A stretch of 64,000 nt of DNA from an uncultured Bacteroidales bacterium (GTDB lineage Bacteria; Bacteroidota; Bacteroidia; Bacteroidales; F082): the NCBI GenBank assembly GCA_905234765.1, contig CAJOIF010000019.1, positions 13,610 through 77,609 of the forward strand, written 5' to 3'. Below the pieces are notes generated by a model. It did no database searches, had not been told where the DNA came from, and saw only the letters and a list, made by a program, of their open reading frames with translations. A program made the translations under genes and the position numbers. Numbering within the stretch: position 1 is the first letter of the stretch; every line of letters begins with the position of its first letter. This document shows positions 36,147 to 45,179 of the stretch, in pieces.

Positions 36147-37241
36147 ATGTTAGAACGAAAGATTTTTGGTTTTGGTGCGTTGGTGCTGCTTTTTCTGCTG
36201 CCTTTATTTGGCGTTGCCCAGAAGGGCGAAAAGATACAGACCATTGTCATCGATGCAGGTCATGGCGGCAAGGACACGGGTGCTTTGGGTAAGGTGACGA
36301 CAGAGAAAGCCGTCAACCTCGCCGTTGCACTCAAGTTTGGCAACTATATCAAGGAAAATTTGCCCGATGTAAAGGTCATCTACACGCGTGGTACGGATAA
36401 GTTCGTCGAACTGAGCGAGCGTGCTGCCATTGCCAATCGAAACAATGCCGATGTGTTCATCTCCATTCACTGCAACTCTACAGAGACAGCCAATTCGGCC
36501 TATGGCGCGGAGACTTTCGTTATGGGCGAGTCGAAAAACGAGAAGAATCTGGAGGTGGCCAAGAAAGAAAACGCTGCCATTTTGCTCGAAGACAATACCG
36601 ATGCCTATGACAACTTCGACCCGAACAGTACTGAGGCTTATATTCTTTTCTCGCTTTCGCAAAGTCTCTATCAAAGCCAAAGCCTTAACCTCGCCGATAA
36701 GGTGCAAAAACAATTCGCCAATAAGGCTGGCCGTCATGACCGTGGTGTGCAACAAGCTGGTTTTCTGGTACTTTGGAAAACTTCGATGCCAAGTATCCTT
36801 GTGGAATTGGGTTTCATCAATCATGCCAAGGAAGAGCAATTCCTGAATTCGGAAAAAGGACAAAACCAGATGGCTTTGGCGCTCTATCGTGCTTTTGCGG
36901 AATACAAGCGCGAGTTTGAAGCAGAAAACCATTCCACCGCCCAAATCGAGACCGAGGAAAAACTTGCCGCCAAGGACAATACTTTCTTTGCTGTGCAATT
37001 CGCCAGCCGCGACAAGAAAGTGGCTTCCACCGAAAAGACTTTCAGTGGCGTGAAAGAAGTCGATGTGTATGAATACAACGGGGCTTTCCGTTACATTTCG
37101 GGTCGTTTCACCACCAAGGCCGAGGCCACAAAACGCCAATCTGAGGTGCGTGGTTTGGGCTACAAGGATGCTTTTGTCATCGCCTTCATCAACGGTGAGC
37201 GTGGCACCATCAAACAGGCCGAGGAGGCGTTGAAAAAATAG
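36147..37241 (+). CDS. N-acetylmuramoyl-L-alanine amidase with SPOR domain
   Basis: A 364-residue cell-wall hydrolase that cuts the bond between muramic acid and the peptide stem during division. The signal segment (about 1-24) is followed by an Amidase_3 domain (about 30-245). The zinc ligands are in DAGHGGKDTGA, TTEKAVNL and SIHCNS, and the catalytic Glu is in LVELGFINH. The C-terminal 80 residues (FFAVQFASRDKKV, RYISGRFTTKAEA) form a SPOR domain, which binds denuded glycan at the septum. AmiC-like; normal length. Confidence 0.94.
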   Translation: MLERKIFGFGALVLLFLLPLFGVAQKGEKIQTIVIDAGHGGKDTGALGKVTTEKAVNLAVALKFGNYIKENLPDVKVIYTRGTDKFVELSERAAIANRNNADVFISIHCNSTETANSAYGAETFVMGESKNEKNLEVAKKENAAILLEDNTDAYDNFDPNSTEAYILFSLSQSLYQSQSLNLADKVQKQFANKAGRHDRGVQQAGFLVLWKTSMPSILVELGFINHAKEEQFLNSEKGQNQMALALYRAFAEYKREFEAENHSTAQIETEEKLAAKDNTFFAVQFASRDKKVASTEKTFSGVKEVDVYEYNGAFRYISGRFTTKAEATKRQSEVRGLGYKDAFVIAFINGERGTIKQAEEALKK

Positions 37242-37244
37242 ATT

Positions 37245-38300
37245 TTACCAAACAGGGAAACAAATTGTCTTGTCGTTGCTTCCCGCCACAAGGCCAAACC
37301 CATTCTTCACATTGGAATACACACTGACAGGTTCGCTGTAATACTGTGAGTAGGTACTGCCCGAGGTGATGGTGCCATAATAATAATACGCCCCTTCAGT
37401 CAAATGACGCAAACGGATGTCCACGTAGGCGTTGATGCTGTCGTTAGCCTTGAAAAGCGTACTGGTGACCATGGGAATACTCAAACGGTAGGAACCTCCA
37501 TCGAACGTGGCATCGTTGAAGGTGCTTTTCAATCGGTTACCCAAGCCGATGTTGATGCCATATTGGTCTTCCAATTCCGCCGTCGAGGTGCCGATGATGG
37601 GGTCGTTGAAATAAACTTGCTCCAATCGCCCTACATCATCATCCATTTCCCTCCCGTCGGGATAGGTCCAGTCACCTTCAATTCGCACGGAAGCTTCGAG
37701 ACAATAGTAATCCAACAAGCCAGGGTTGGGGTCTGTGACTTCCAAAGTAACCGTGTAGTGTTTCCTGTATTCTTTGAGCCACACGATTTCAAAAGTGTCA
37801 GTGTCAGGGATGGGAACCCTAAATCCTCTTGAACTCGTCGTGTCCCATTTCGTCACACGCAAATCGGCTATACAACCAAAAGGCTCGTTGGGCAAAGGAT
37901 CAGAACTGCCTTCCACCTCGTCAAATCCAGGTGCAGTCACCCTGATTTTGACGACATCACCGATTTGAGGAATGTAGTCATGGGTAAAATGATATTGGAC
38001 AAAAAACACGGGAGGATTCAGATAGTCATAATAGGTTGTGTCGGCGTTCAGCTGCATCTCGCCTTTGGACTCGCCATTCACATAAAGGAAAGCTTGTGTC
38101 CCCTCGGGCATAGTATAGTCCGTGATGGTGTCGTACACGAAATCGCTTTTGTAAACAACCGCCTTGATAGGCTCGCCAGGTTGCGCAATACAGTTGACGA
38201 CCAATTTGGGCTCCTCGTATTCGCCTTGGAATGGGAGGGGTTTCGTGCAGGCAGCCAAGGCTACAACCGCCATTATATATGCTATGTGTCTTGTTTTCAT
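37245..38300 (-). CDS. DUF4249 lipoprotein, partner of the TonB receptor
   Basis: A 351-residue outer-membrane lipoprotein. The signal MKTRHIAYIMAVVALAAC gives a lipid-modified Cys18. The N-terminal beta-sandwich of DUF4249 begins PKLVVNCIAQPGEPI. The family is almost always encoded next to SusC-like TonB receptors. Here its start lies 4 bp after the receptor's stop, so the two are one operon. It probably acts as a lid or accessory for uptake. The longer upstream start is rejected because it precedes the lipoprotein signal. The 3' end is only 3 bp from the convergent amidase gene, with no room for a terminator. Confidence 0.87.
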   Translation of the reverse strand: MKTRHIAYIMAVVALAACTKPLPFQGEYEEPKLVVNCIAQPGEPIKAVVYKSDFVYDTITDYTMPEGTQAFLYVNGESKGEMQLNADTTYYDYLNPPVFFVQYHFTHDYIPQIGDVVKIRVTAPGFDEVEGSSDPLPNEPFGCIADLRVTKWDTTSSRGFRVPIPDTDTFEIVWLKEYRKHYTVTLEVTDPNPGLLDYYCLEASVRIEGDWTYPDGREMDDDVGRLEQVYFNDPIIGTSTAELEDQYGINIGLGNRLKSTFNDATFDGGSYRLSIPMVTSTLFKANDSINAYVDIRLRHLTEGAYYYYGTITSGSTYSQYYSEPVSVYSNVKNGFGLVAGSNDKTICFPVW

Positions 38301-38304
38301 GACT

Positions 38305-40722
38305 TTAGAATTTGAATCCGTAGGAAATGGAAGGAATGATGGGGAAAATGCTGACTTGTTGTAATTGCACCGTCCCGGTTGTTTCGTCAAGGCCGCGCAT
38401 GACGATGAAGGGGTTTTGGCGGTTATACACGTTGTAGATGCTGATGTTCCACACGCGCTCGCCGTGCTTCTTCTGCTTGCGGAAATTCACGCCGAGGTCG
38501 AGGCGATGGTAAGCAGGCAGCCTGTAGTTGTTGCGCTCGATGGCACCGATGGTGGGGGTACTGACAATACCACCACCATATTGGAAATAGTAGGTGATGG
38601 GCACTCCAGGATAGGTCTGTGTCGCCAAGGTGCCGCAGTTGCCACTGCTGAAAACCCACGAGGCCGACACGTCGAAGCGGTTACTGAACTTATGTTGCAC
38701 GGTGATGCTAAGATCGTGGCGACGGTCGTACTTGGCAGGGAAGGGCTTTCCGCTGTTAATCATCTGTCCCTCGCGGTCAAACTGCCTCATGGAACGCGAC
38801 CAAGTGTAGCCTATCCAACCCGTCGTCTTGCCGAAGGAACGTTGCACCAGCAACTCCACACCGTAGGCCCAGCCCTTGCCCATGTTCACTTTGTCTTCCC
38901 AGCCTTGGCTGGAACCGAAGAAAGTGGTGCCGTCTTTGTATTCTAACACATTGTCCATCAGTTTGTAATAGCCTTCAAGCGAGACGTCGAACAGGTCGGG
39001 CAATTCGTAGAAGCCGCCGAGCGAGAACTGATGTCCGCGTTCGGGAGCAATCCGGGCGGTGACAGGCACCCAGAGGTCGGTGGGCATGGTGAGGTTGCTG
39101 TTCGAGAGCAGGTGGACATATTGCGTCATGTAGGCATAGCCCGCCTTGAGCGAGAATCGGGGCGCCACCATCGCGCTCATGCCGAAACGAGGTTGCAGCG
39201 AGTGGTATAAGTTGCCCTGCACCGCAAAGGCGGAATAATGCAGTCCCACATTCATCTTGATGGCGGGCGTCAAAGTGAAGTTGTCCTCCACATACAGCAT
39301 GGCTTCGTGGGCGTTCACGTTGCCGGAGCCACTCACCGTGTCGGTGTCGATGTTGTCTACGGTGGAAATGACCTTCATCGCCTGCACCTCGGGACGGAAG
39401 AAATGATAGGTGTAGCCGCCGCCAAAACGGATGTCATGCCTCGGGTTAGGCGCATAGTGGAAGTCAGTGCGTGCCGTAAGGTCTTGGATGCCTGATTGGT
39501 AATTCATGGCAATCGCATCCGTCGAGGTGTAGGTGTTGGGCTTGAATTCCTCGTAGGTGTAGTTTTGGTCCATGCCGAGGTCGTGGCGATATTGCGTGTA
39601 GCTCACCGAGGCATCCATGAAGAGCTGCGGCGACATGATGTGGTTCCATCGCAAGGCCGCCACCTTGTTGCCCCATTTCCAGTTGAGGCCCAGTTTCTCA
39701 TGGTCGGCGTACATGTCCTCGTAGGCATAGTCCCATTTCACGTTGGCGTAGATCTTGTCGTCGCCGCTGTACCAACTCAAATAAAGCCGGTCTTTGTCCG
39801 AAATCTTCCAGTTCATCTTGGCGTTGAGGTCATAGAAATAATACCCTAACGAGAACTTGTCGATGGACTTGTCAGCCATTTTCCCGATGAGACCATAGAG
39901 ATTGGTCAAGGCATCGGAATAGGTGCGACGGAAAGACAGGTTAAAAGAGAGTTTATCCTTCACAATCGGTCCTTCCACGTTGATTTTGCTGGAAATCAGG
40001 CCGAGGCTGAAATTGCCGTGATAATTCTGCATGTCGCCATCCTTCATGCGCACGTCCACGACCGAGGAGATGCGGCCACCATAACGGGCGGGAAAACCGC
40101 CTTTGTATAAGGTGACGTTCTTCAGCGCGTCAGGGTTGAAGACCGAGAAGAAGCCAAACATGTGGTTGACGTTATAGAGCGGCACACCGTCCATGAGGAG
40201 CAGATTTTCGTCGGGGCCGCCACCACGCACGTAGAGCCCTGCCGAGCCTTCCTGTCCGTTTTGCACACCGGGCAGCAGCTGTATGGCTTTCAGCACGTCT
40301 GCCTCGCCCATCAAGGTCGGGATGGCCTTGATTTGCTTGACGGGCAGTTCGATGACGCTCATCTGCGGGTTGTTGGCAGCCACCGTGGCGCGGTTGGCCT
40401 CTACCGTCACTTCCTGCAACTGGATGTTGCTGCTCATCTTCACCGTGATGACGGTGTCGGCGACCAGATTGAACGTATGGTTCACGGCATCATAGCCCAC
40501 AAAGGAAAACTGCAGGTCGACAGCACCTTCCGGCAGCGTCAAGGAATAATAGCCGTAGTTGTTGGTGGCACAGCCTTGGCCAGTGTTGCGGTCAAGAATA
40601 GTCGCCCCAATCAAGGTCTCACGGCTCGCGGCATCCATCACATAGCCGCTGATGCAATGCTTCTGTGCCATCGCTGAAACCGACAGCAGCAGAAGGAAAC
40701 ATAAAGGGATTGTTTTTCGCAT
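38305..40722 (-). CDS. TonB-dependent outer-membrane receptor with carboxypeptidase-like N-terminal domain
   Basis: An 805-residue energised importer. After the signal peptide (1-19) comes a carboxypeptidase regulatory-like domain (HCISGYVMDAASRETLIGAT, about 20-105). The plug domain follows (about 115-230, QEGSAGLYVRGGGPDENLLLMDGVPLYN split over the conserved Gly-rich stretch), then a 22-strand barrel that ends in an aromatic residue (SYGFKF). The substrate is unknown. The partner is a DUF4249 lipoprotein rather than SusD, which argues against a classical glycan locus. No consensus promoter is obvious in the 110 bp upstream. Confidence 0.92.
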   Translation of the reverse strand: MRKTIPLCFLLLLSVSAMAQKHCISGYVMDAASRETLIGATILDRNTGQGCATNNYGYYSLTLPEGAVDLQFSFVGYDAVNHTFNLVADTVITVKMSSNIQLQEVTVEANRATVAANNPQMSVIELPVKQIKAIPTLMGEADVLKAIQLLPGVQNGQEGSAGLYVRGGGPDENLLLMDGVPLYNVNHMFGFFSVFNPDALKNVTLYKGGFPARYGGRISSVVDVRMKDGDMQNYHGNFSLGLISSKINVEGPIVKDKLSFNLSFRRTYSDALTNLYGLIGKMADKSIDKFSLGYYFYDLNAKMNWKISDKDRLYLSWYSGDDKIYANVKWDYAYEDMYADHEKLGLNWKWGNKVAALRWNHIMSPQLFMDASVSYTQYRHDLGMDQNYTYEEFKPNTYTSTDAIAMNYQSGIQDLTARTDFHYAPNPRHDIRFGGGYTYHFFRPEVQAMKVISTVDNIDTDTVSGSGNVNAHEAMLYVEDNFTLTPAIKMNVGLHYSAFAVQGNLYHSLQPRFGMSAMVAPRFSLKAGYAYMTQYVHLLSNSNLTMPTDLWVPVTARIAPERGHQFSLGGFYELPDLFDVSLEGYYKLMDNVLEYKDGTTFFGSSQGWEDKVNMGKGWAYGVELLVQRSFGKTTGWIGYTWSRSMRQFDREGQMINSGKPFPAKYDRRHDLSITVQHKFSNRFDVSASWVFSSGNCGTLATQTYPGVPITYYFQYGGGIVSTPTIGAIERNNYRLPAYHRLDLGVNFRKQKKHGERVWNISIYNVYNRQNPFIVMRGLDETTGTVQLQQVSIFPIIPSISYGFKF

Positions 40723-40787
40723 AAAAGAGGTTTAACAGGCATTATAACACTTGAGCGGTTCGAAATATTGCCTGAAACGGTCAAAAA

Positions 40788-40815
40788 AACAGCCGTACTT
40801 GTAAGTGCGGCTGTT
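40788..40815 (-). terminator. Terminator after tyrS
   Basis: The arms AACAGCCGTACTT and AAGTGCGGCTGTT have a 2-base loop. On the minus strand they are followed by a run of seven T. Confidence 0.85.
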
Positions 40816-40834
40816 ACATTAAGTCATTAAAAGA

Positions 40835-42133
40835 TTATTCCACAACGACCAAATAATAATTCTTCTTTCCTTTCTGCACAAGGATGTACTTGCCGTCGAT
40901 GAGGTCGTCGGGGGTCATCATCTTGTCTAGAGTGACCTTTTCCTTGTTGACGCTTACACCGTTGGCTTGGGTCATTTTGCGGGCTTCGCCCTTCGAGGGG
41001 AAGATCTGCGTATTGACGGCCATGAAATCGACGATCGGGATGCCGGCTTCGAGGGCGGTGCGGGCGATGTGATCCTGCGGCACGCCGTCGAACACATCCA
41101 AGAAGGTCTCCTCATCGAGTTTCTCCAGGCCTTCCTTGGTCGACTTGCCGAAGAGGATGTTGGAGGCTTCGATGGCGGCATCTAAGGCTTCTTGCGAGTG
41201 CACCAACACCGTGACTTCTTGTGCAAGACGCTTTTGCAATACACGCATGCCTGGGTCTTTTTTGTGCTCCTCGATGAGGGCATCTATCACATCCTTTTCC
41301 AAAGAAGTGAAAATCTTGATGTATTTCTCGGCGTCCTCGTCGCTGACGTTGAGCCAGAACTGGTAGAACTTGTAAGGCGTGGTGCGTTTCGGGTCGAGCC
41401 AGATGTTGCCGCTCTCGGTCTTGCCGAACTTCTTGCCGTCGGCCTTGGTGATCAGCGGGCATGTCAGGGCAAAGGCCTCGTTTTCAAAGCCCAAGGTTCT
41501 ACGAATCAACTCCGTGCCCGTAGTGATGTTGCCCCATTGGTCGTTGCCGCCCAGTTGCAGCTTGCAGTTCTTGTGCTGGTAGAGCCAGAGGAAATCGTAG
41601 CCTTGCAGAAGTTGGTAGGTGAATTCAGTAAAGCTCAAACCGTCGCGGGCGGTGCCGTTGAGGCGCTGCTGCACGCTGTCCTTGGCCATCATGTAGTTCA
41701 CAGTGATGTGCTTGCCCACCTCACGTGCGAAGTCGAGGAAGGTGAAGTCTTTCATCCAGTCGTAGTTGTTCACCATCTCGGCGGCGTTGGGTTCTTTCGA
41801 CTCGAAGTCAAGGAACTTGGCCACTTGTGCCTTAATGCACTCTTGGTTGTGGCGCAAGGTCTCTTCGTTGAGCAGGTTACGTTCTTGGCTCTTGCCCGAG
41901 GGGTCACCAATCATGCCAGTGGCGCCGCCCACGAGGATGATGGGCTTGTGGCCACAGCGTTGCAAGTGGCGCAGCATCATGATGCCGCACAGGTGTCCGA
42001 TATGCAGGGAGTCGGCGGTTGGGTCAGTGCCGAGGTAGGCCGTTACCATTTCTTTCTGGAGGAGTTCTTCCGTTCCTGGCATCATCTGTGCCAACATTCC
42101 GCGCCAGCGGAGTTCTTCAACAAAATTCTTCAT
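40835..42133 (-). CDS. tyrS: Tyrosyl-tRNA synthetase
   Basis: Charges tRNA(Tyr). The 432-residue class I enzyme has the HIGH motif in [12 protein letters not shown] (about residue 45), the tyrosine-binding [20 protein letters not shown] region, the KMSKS equivalent KFGKTESG, and a C-terminal S4 RNA-binding domain ([15 protein letters not shown]). It is bacterial type with normal length. A -7 box at 42156-42163 and a terminator at 40788 make it monocistronic. No T-box leader is present. Confidence 0.97.
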   Translation of the reverse strand: MKNFVEELRWRGMLAQMMPGTEELLQKEMVTAYLGTDPTADSLHIGHLCGIMMLRHLQRCGHKPIILVGGATGMIGDPSGKSQERNLLNEETLRHNQECIKAQVAKFLDFESKEPNAAEMVNNYDWMKDFTFLDFAREVGKHITVNYMMAKDSVQQRLNGTARDGLSFTEFTYQLLQGYDFLWLYQHKNCKLQLGGNDQWGNITTGTELIRRTLGFENEAFALTCPLITKADGKKFGKTESGNIWLDPKRTTPYKFYQFWLNVSDEDAEKYIKIFTSLEKDVIDALIEEHKKDPGMRVLQKRLAQEVTVLVHSQEALDAAIEASNILFGKSTKEGLEKLDEETFLDVFDGVPQDHIARTALEAGIPIVDFMAVNTQIFPSKGEARKMTQANGVSVNKEKVTLDKMMTPDDLIDGKYILVQKGKKNYYLVVVE

Positions 42134-42155
42134 CGTTTACTTCAGTTTTGAGGTG

Positions 42156-42163
42156 CAAAAATA
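42156..42163 (-). promoter_or_regulatory. -7 box for tyrS
   Basis: The minus strand reads TATTTTTG, 23 bp before the start codon. Confidence 0.65.
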
Positions 42164-42220
42164 CGGGAAATCGGCGAATAAATGGAGTATTCACCGAAAA
42201 ATATGACGAATAACAAAATT

Positions 42221-42385
42221 TATACCCGAATGAAATAATCTATGGATAAACATTGGTTTTATATCCTATCGGGTATAGAATAGATATTTTTTAATTAAAT
42301 TATATCCGCTTGAATGTAATTATATAAAAAATTTGGTGTTTTTACATTCTTTCTAATGTAATTTGCATAAAAAGTACTATTTTTG
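42221..42385 (+). promoter_or_regulatory. hip operon promoter and operator candidates
   Basis: -7 box TATTTTTG lies at 42378-42385. Upstream, TATACCCGA (42221-42229) is inverted as TCGGGTATA (42269-42277), and GGATA/TATCC half-sites recur (42243-42266). An ACATT-CTTTCT-AATGT hairpin lies near the promoter. HipB proteins bind TATCC/GGATA-type palindromes, so these fit autoregulation. The rest of 42134-42406 is AT-rich with no gene. Confidence 0.5.
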
Positions 42386-42406
42386 CAGCCGAAAGGATGT
42401 AAAACA

Positions 42407-42619
42407 ATGAAGAAAACCCCTTTGACAGAGACCGTGAAACGGTTGAGAAAGCAATATGGTCTGACCCAGGAACAACTTGCCCTCAAATCGGGCGTAGGAT
42501 TGAATTTTGTCCGCGAAATGGAGCAAGGCAAGGCCACCGTCAGGCTCGACAAAGTGAACCAGGTACTCAATTTATTTAATTATGAAATGATGCCCGTGTC
42601 AAGAAAGGATAGGCAATGA
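42407..42619 (+). CDS. hipB: HipB-like HTH regulator of a HipBST module
   Basis: A 70-residue Xre-type DNA-binding protein with helix-turn-helix KQYGLTQEQLALKSGVGLNF (about 18-37). It is expected to bind the operator upstream and, with HipS and HipT, repress the operon. The start at 42407 is used because the -7 box lies at 42378-42385 and an earlier TTG start would precede the transcript. Its stop overlaps hipS by 4 bp (ATGA). Confidence 0.88.
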   Translation: MKKTPLTETVKRLRKQYGLTQEQLALKSGVGLNFVREMEQGKATVRLDKVNQVLNLFNYEMMPVSRKDRQ

Positions 42620-42942
42620 AAAAGGCTCTGATTTATTTTCGGGATATTTTGGCAGGACGACTCGCCGAGACAGAAGATGGTTATGAGTTTCGATACGAAG
42701 CAACCTACCTTGCCAGGCCGCAGGCCGAACCCATCAGCCTCACCTTGCCTTTGCGCAAAGAAGTTTATCAAAGCCATGTGTTATTCCCGTTTTTCGACGG
42801 ACTGATACCCGAAGGTTGGCTCTTAGATGTGGCCATGCGTAATACCGACATCAGTATTCTTGACAGGATGTCATTGCTGTTGCTCTGCTGCAAGGATTGT
42901 ATTGGAGCCGTTAGTGTAATCCCTGACAATGAGGAGGATTGA
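42616..42942 (+). CDS. hipS: HipS-like protein (HipA N-terminal subdomain)
   Basis: A 108-residue protein that corresponds to the N-terminal subdomain of HipA: LAGRLAETEDGYEFRYEATY, then LPLRKEVYQSHVLFPFFDGLIPEGWLL. In the tripartite HipBST system this piece is a separate protein and acts as the antitoxin of the HipT kinase. The hipB-hipS-hipT order and tight overlaps match that system. The hipT ribosome-binding site (GAGGAGG) lies inside its last codons. Confidence 0.88.
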   Translation: MKKALIYFRDILAGRLAETEDGYEFRYEATYLARPQAEPISLTLPLRKEVYQSHVLFPFFDGLIPEGWLLDVAMRNTDISILDRMSLLLLCCKDCIGAVSVIPDNEED

Positions 42943-42943
42943 C

Positions 42944-43885
42944 ATGAGTAAATGTTTATTTTGCTACAAGGAATTGAATGAGGGCGAAAAGGATTTTCAT
43001 GCCCGTTGCGCTCGCAATTTTTTTGGTGTGACCACAGCACCCGTCATGGAATATACCCAATCCGACATGGATCGTTTGGCCGAGCAAATCATCCGCTCGC
43101 AGACGACATTGACAGGCGTGCAGCCCAAATTGTCGTTGAACCTGCAAAAGCACGAAGGGAGTCAACGATTGACCATAGTTGGATTATGGGGTGCCTACAT
43201 CTTCAAGCCACAGACTTCAAGGTTTGCAGAGCTGCCCGAGAATGAAGACCTTACCATGCACCTTGCCGAGATTGCGGGACTGAAAACGGCGCAACATTCC
43301 TTGATTCGTCTTGCCGATGAATCGTTGGGCTACCTTACTCGCCGTATGGATCGCGATGCAAAAGGCTACAAACTTCCGATGGAAGATTTCTGCCAACTGA
43401 CTGAACGGCAAACGGAATACAAATACCGCAGTTCCTACGAACAGGTGGCTAAGGCTATCGAACGCTACTCCACTGTTCCACAATTAGATTTAATCAATTA
43501 TTACGAAGAGGTAATCTTTTGTTGGCTTACGGGCAACAACGACATGCACTTGAAGAATTTCTCGTTGATATCCCTGAGCGAAGGACGATACGAACTTTCG
43601 CCTGCATACGATTTGCTCAATGTAGTCATCGTGAATCCTGACGATACCGAAGAATTGGCCCTCACCTTAAATGGCAAAAAACGTCGTATTTTCCGCAAGG
43701 ATTTTGTTGAAGCCGCAAGTAGGTCTGGGGTTTCTGAGAAAGTCTTGGATGGATTGATTGCGCATTTCAAGCAATGCTTGCCTGCCTGGGAAAAGAAAAT
43801 CGATGAATCGTTCCTGTCTGATGGGAAGAAAATGGATTATAAAGAATTGGTTTCCCAAAGAATGAACAAATTGTTAGGCTTGTAG
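42944..43885 (+). CDS. hipT: HipT-like serine/threonine kinase toxin
   Basis: A 313-residue HipA-fold kinase; E. coli HipT phosphorylates tryptophanyl-tRNA synthetase. The N-terminus has a small Cys/His cluster (C4, C7, H19, C22) that looks like a zinc knuckle. The Gly-rich loop region reads TTLTGVQPKLSL. The catalytic motif is GNNDMHLKNFSL and the metal motif is PAYDLLN. The regulatory Ser pair SIS of E. coli HipT corresponds to T55-L56-T57 here. The start is ATG 42944, after a GGAGG; an upstream ATG at 42929 overlaps hipS and lacks a ribosome-binding site. Target unknown. Confidence 0.88.
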   Translation: MSKCLFCYKELNEGEKDFHARCARNFFGVTTAPVMEYTQSDMDRLAEQIIRSQTTLTGVQPKLSLNLQKHEGSQRLTIVGLWGAYIFKPQTSRFAELPENEDLTMHLAEIAGLKTAQHSLIRLADESLGYLTRRMDRDAKGYKLPMEDFCQLTERQTEYKYRSSYEQVAKAIERYSTVPQLDLINYYEEVIFCWLTGNNDMHLKNFSLISLSEGRYELSPAYDLLNVVIVNPDDTEELALTLNGKKRRIFRKDFVEAASRSGVSEKVLDGLIAHFKQCLPAWEKKIDESFLSDGKKMDYKELVSQRMNKLLGL

Positions 43886-43978
43886 GTCTGTGTACAGAAA
43901 ATTCACACCGCTATTAACGAAAAATGCGTACTTACGCAAAAAAGTAAACAAAGAAATTGTACATCAGAAAAAATTATG

Positions 43979-44007
43979 TAATTTTGCAGTTGTATTGCAA
44001 ATTTGCA
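43979..44007 (+). promoter_or_regulatory. Promoter and 12-bp palindrome of the second AAA ATPase gene
   Basis: -7 box TAATTTTG (43979-43986) is followed by the palindrome TGCAAATTTGCA (43996-44007) at the predicted start of the transcript. A TGCGTA-CT-TACGCA hairpin lies upstream at 43925-43938, possibly the hipT terminator. Confidence 0.5.
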
Positions 44008-44024
44008 TAAAATAACATATAAAA

Positions 44025-45179
44025 ATGATTTACAGAGATATAACGAGTGCTATCTTGGAGAATTTCAAATATTTTCCAGTAATCACCCTGACAGGACCAA
44101 GACAGTCGGGCAAAACCACACTCATTCGCGAAGTGTTTAAGGATTTGCCTTATTATTCAATGGAAAATATTGATATACAGAATTTTGCAAATAACGACCC
44201 TGTTGCTTTCCTGAATCAAGACAAGCGGGGAATGGTTTTGGATGAGGTACAAAACACTCCTCATTTGTTGTCATATATACAAGGTATTGTTGACGAGGAT
44301 CCTGAAAATAAATTCATTCTGTCTGGCAGCGCGCAATTCAGTTTAATGCACAATGTAACACAATCATTGGCAGGAAGGACTGCAGTTTTGGAGCTATTGC
44401 CTCTTTCGCTCAATGAATTAAGGGGTGTCCTTTCGGAAATGAGTGTTGACAACTTGATTTTAGATGGTTTCTATCCTGCTATACACGCTGGAAAAAATGT
44501 GTCAAAGTTGTTTTATCCTGCCTATACGAAAAACTATTTGGAACGGGACGTAAGACAATTGTTGCAAGTCAAGGACATGCGGGCTTTTCAGGTGTTTTTG
44601 AGACTTTGTGCTGGCCGCATCGGCAGTCTGTTTAATAGTTCCGAATTGTCGAACGAGGTCGGTGTTTCAGTCAATACTATCAAAGCTTGGTTGTCGCTGC
44701 TACAAGCTTCATATATCGTGACACTGCTGCCCCCATATTATGAGAACTCGCGCAAGAGACTGACCAAGACACCGAAACTCTACTTTTATGATACGGGATT
44801 GGCCGTCTATCTTTTGGACATCGAAAACGAGCAGCAACTTTCGCATGACAAAATGCGAGGTCATCTGTTTGAAAACATGGTAGTTATGGAATTTATGAAA
44901 AGCGCTTTCAATAAAGGTCGAAGTGGCAATCTCTCATTTTATCGCGACAGCAATGGCAACGAAATCGACTTGCTTGTTGCCAAAGAAGGTCGTTATACGG
45001 CTATCGAAATCAAGTCGGCCCAAACCTACAACAGCGAATTTGAGAAAGGTCTTAAATTCACTTCACCTGAATTGGAATCCAAAATAATCGAAAGGGCTAT
45101 CGTTTATGCTGGCGATTACGAAAACACTGAAAGCAAAATAAAACTTTTGAATTTCAAAAATTTACATAGTTTGATGTAA
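44025..45179 (+). CDS. AAA-family ATPase with DUF4143 domain (second copy)
   Basis: A 384-residue relative of the protein at 12659 but clearly diverged. Walker A is LTGPRQSGKTT, Walker B RGMVLDEVQ, and the sensor ILSGSAQFSLM. The C-terminal nuclease-like fold shows GNEIDLLVAKEGRYTAIEIKS. Function is unknown for the family. It sits directly behind the hip module with its own promoter and overlaps the convergent DUF3089 gene by 26 bp at the 3' end. Placement beside a toxin system suggests an accessory island. Confidence 0.9.
   Translation: MIYRDITSAILENFKYFPVITLTGPRQSGKTTLIREVFKDLPYYSMENIDIQNFANNDPVAFLNQDKRGMVLDEVQNTPHLLSYIQGIVDEDPENKFILSGSAQFSLMHNVTQSLAGRTAVLELLPLSLNELRGVLSEMSVDNLILDGFYPAIHAGKNVSKLFYPAYTKNYLERDVRQLLQVKDMRAFQVFLRLCAGRIGSLFNSSELSNEVGVSVNTIKAWLSLLQASYIVTLLPPYYENSRKRLTKTPKLYFYDTGLAVYLLDIENEQQLSHDKMRGHLFENMVVMEFMKSAFNKGRSGNLSFYRDSNGNEIDLLVAKEGRYTAIEIKSAQTYNSEFEKGLKFTSPELESKIIERAIVYAGDYENTESKIKLLNFKNLHSLM

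Noticed and set aside
42134..42406. T-box or other amino-acid-responsive leader near tyrS
   Set aside because: The tyrS transcript starts about 15-20 bp before its ATG, so no leader exists. The region belongs to the hip operon promoter.
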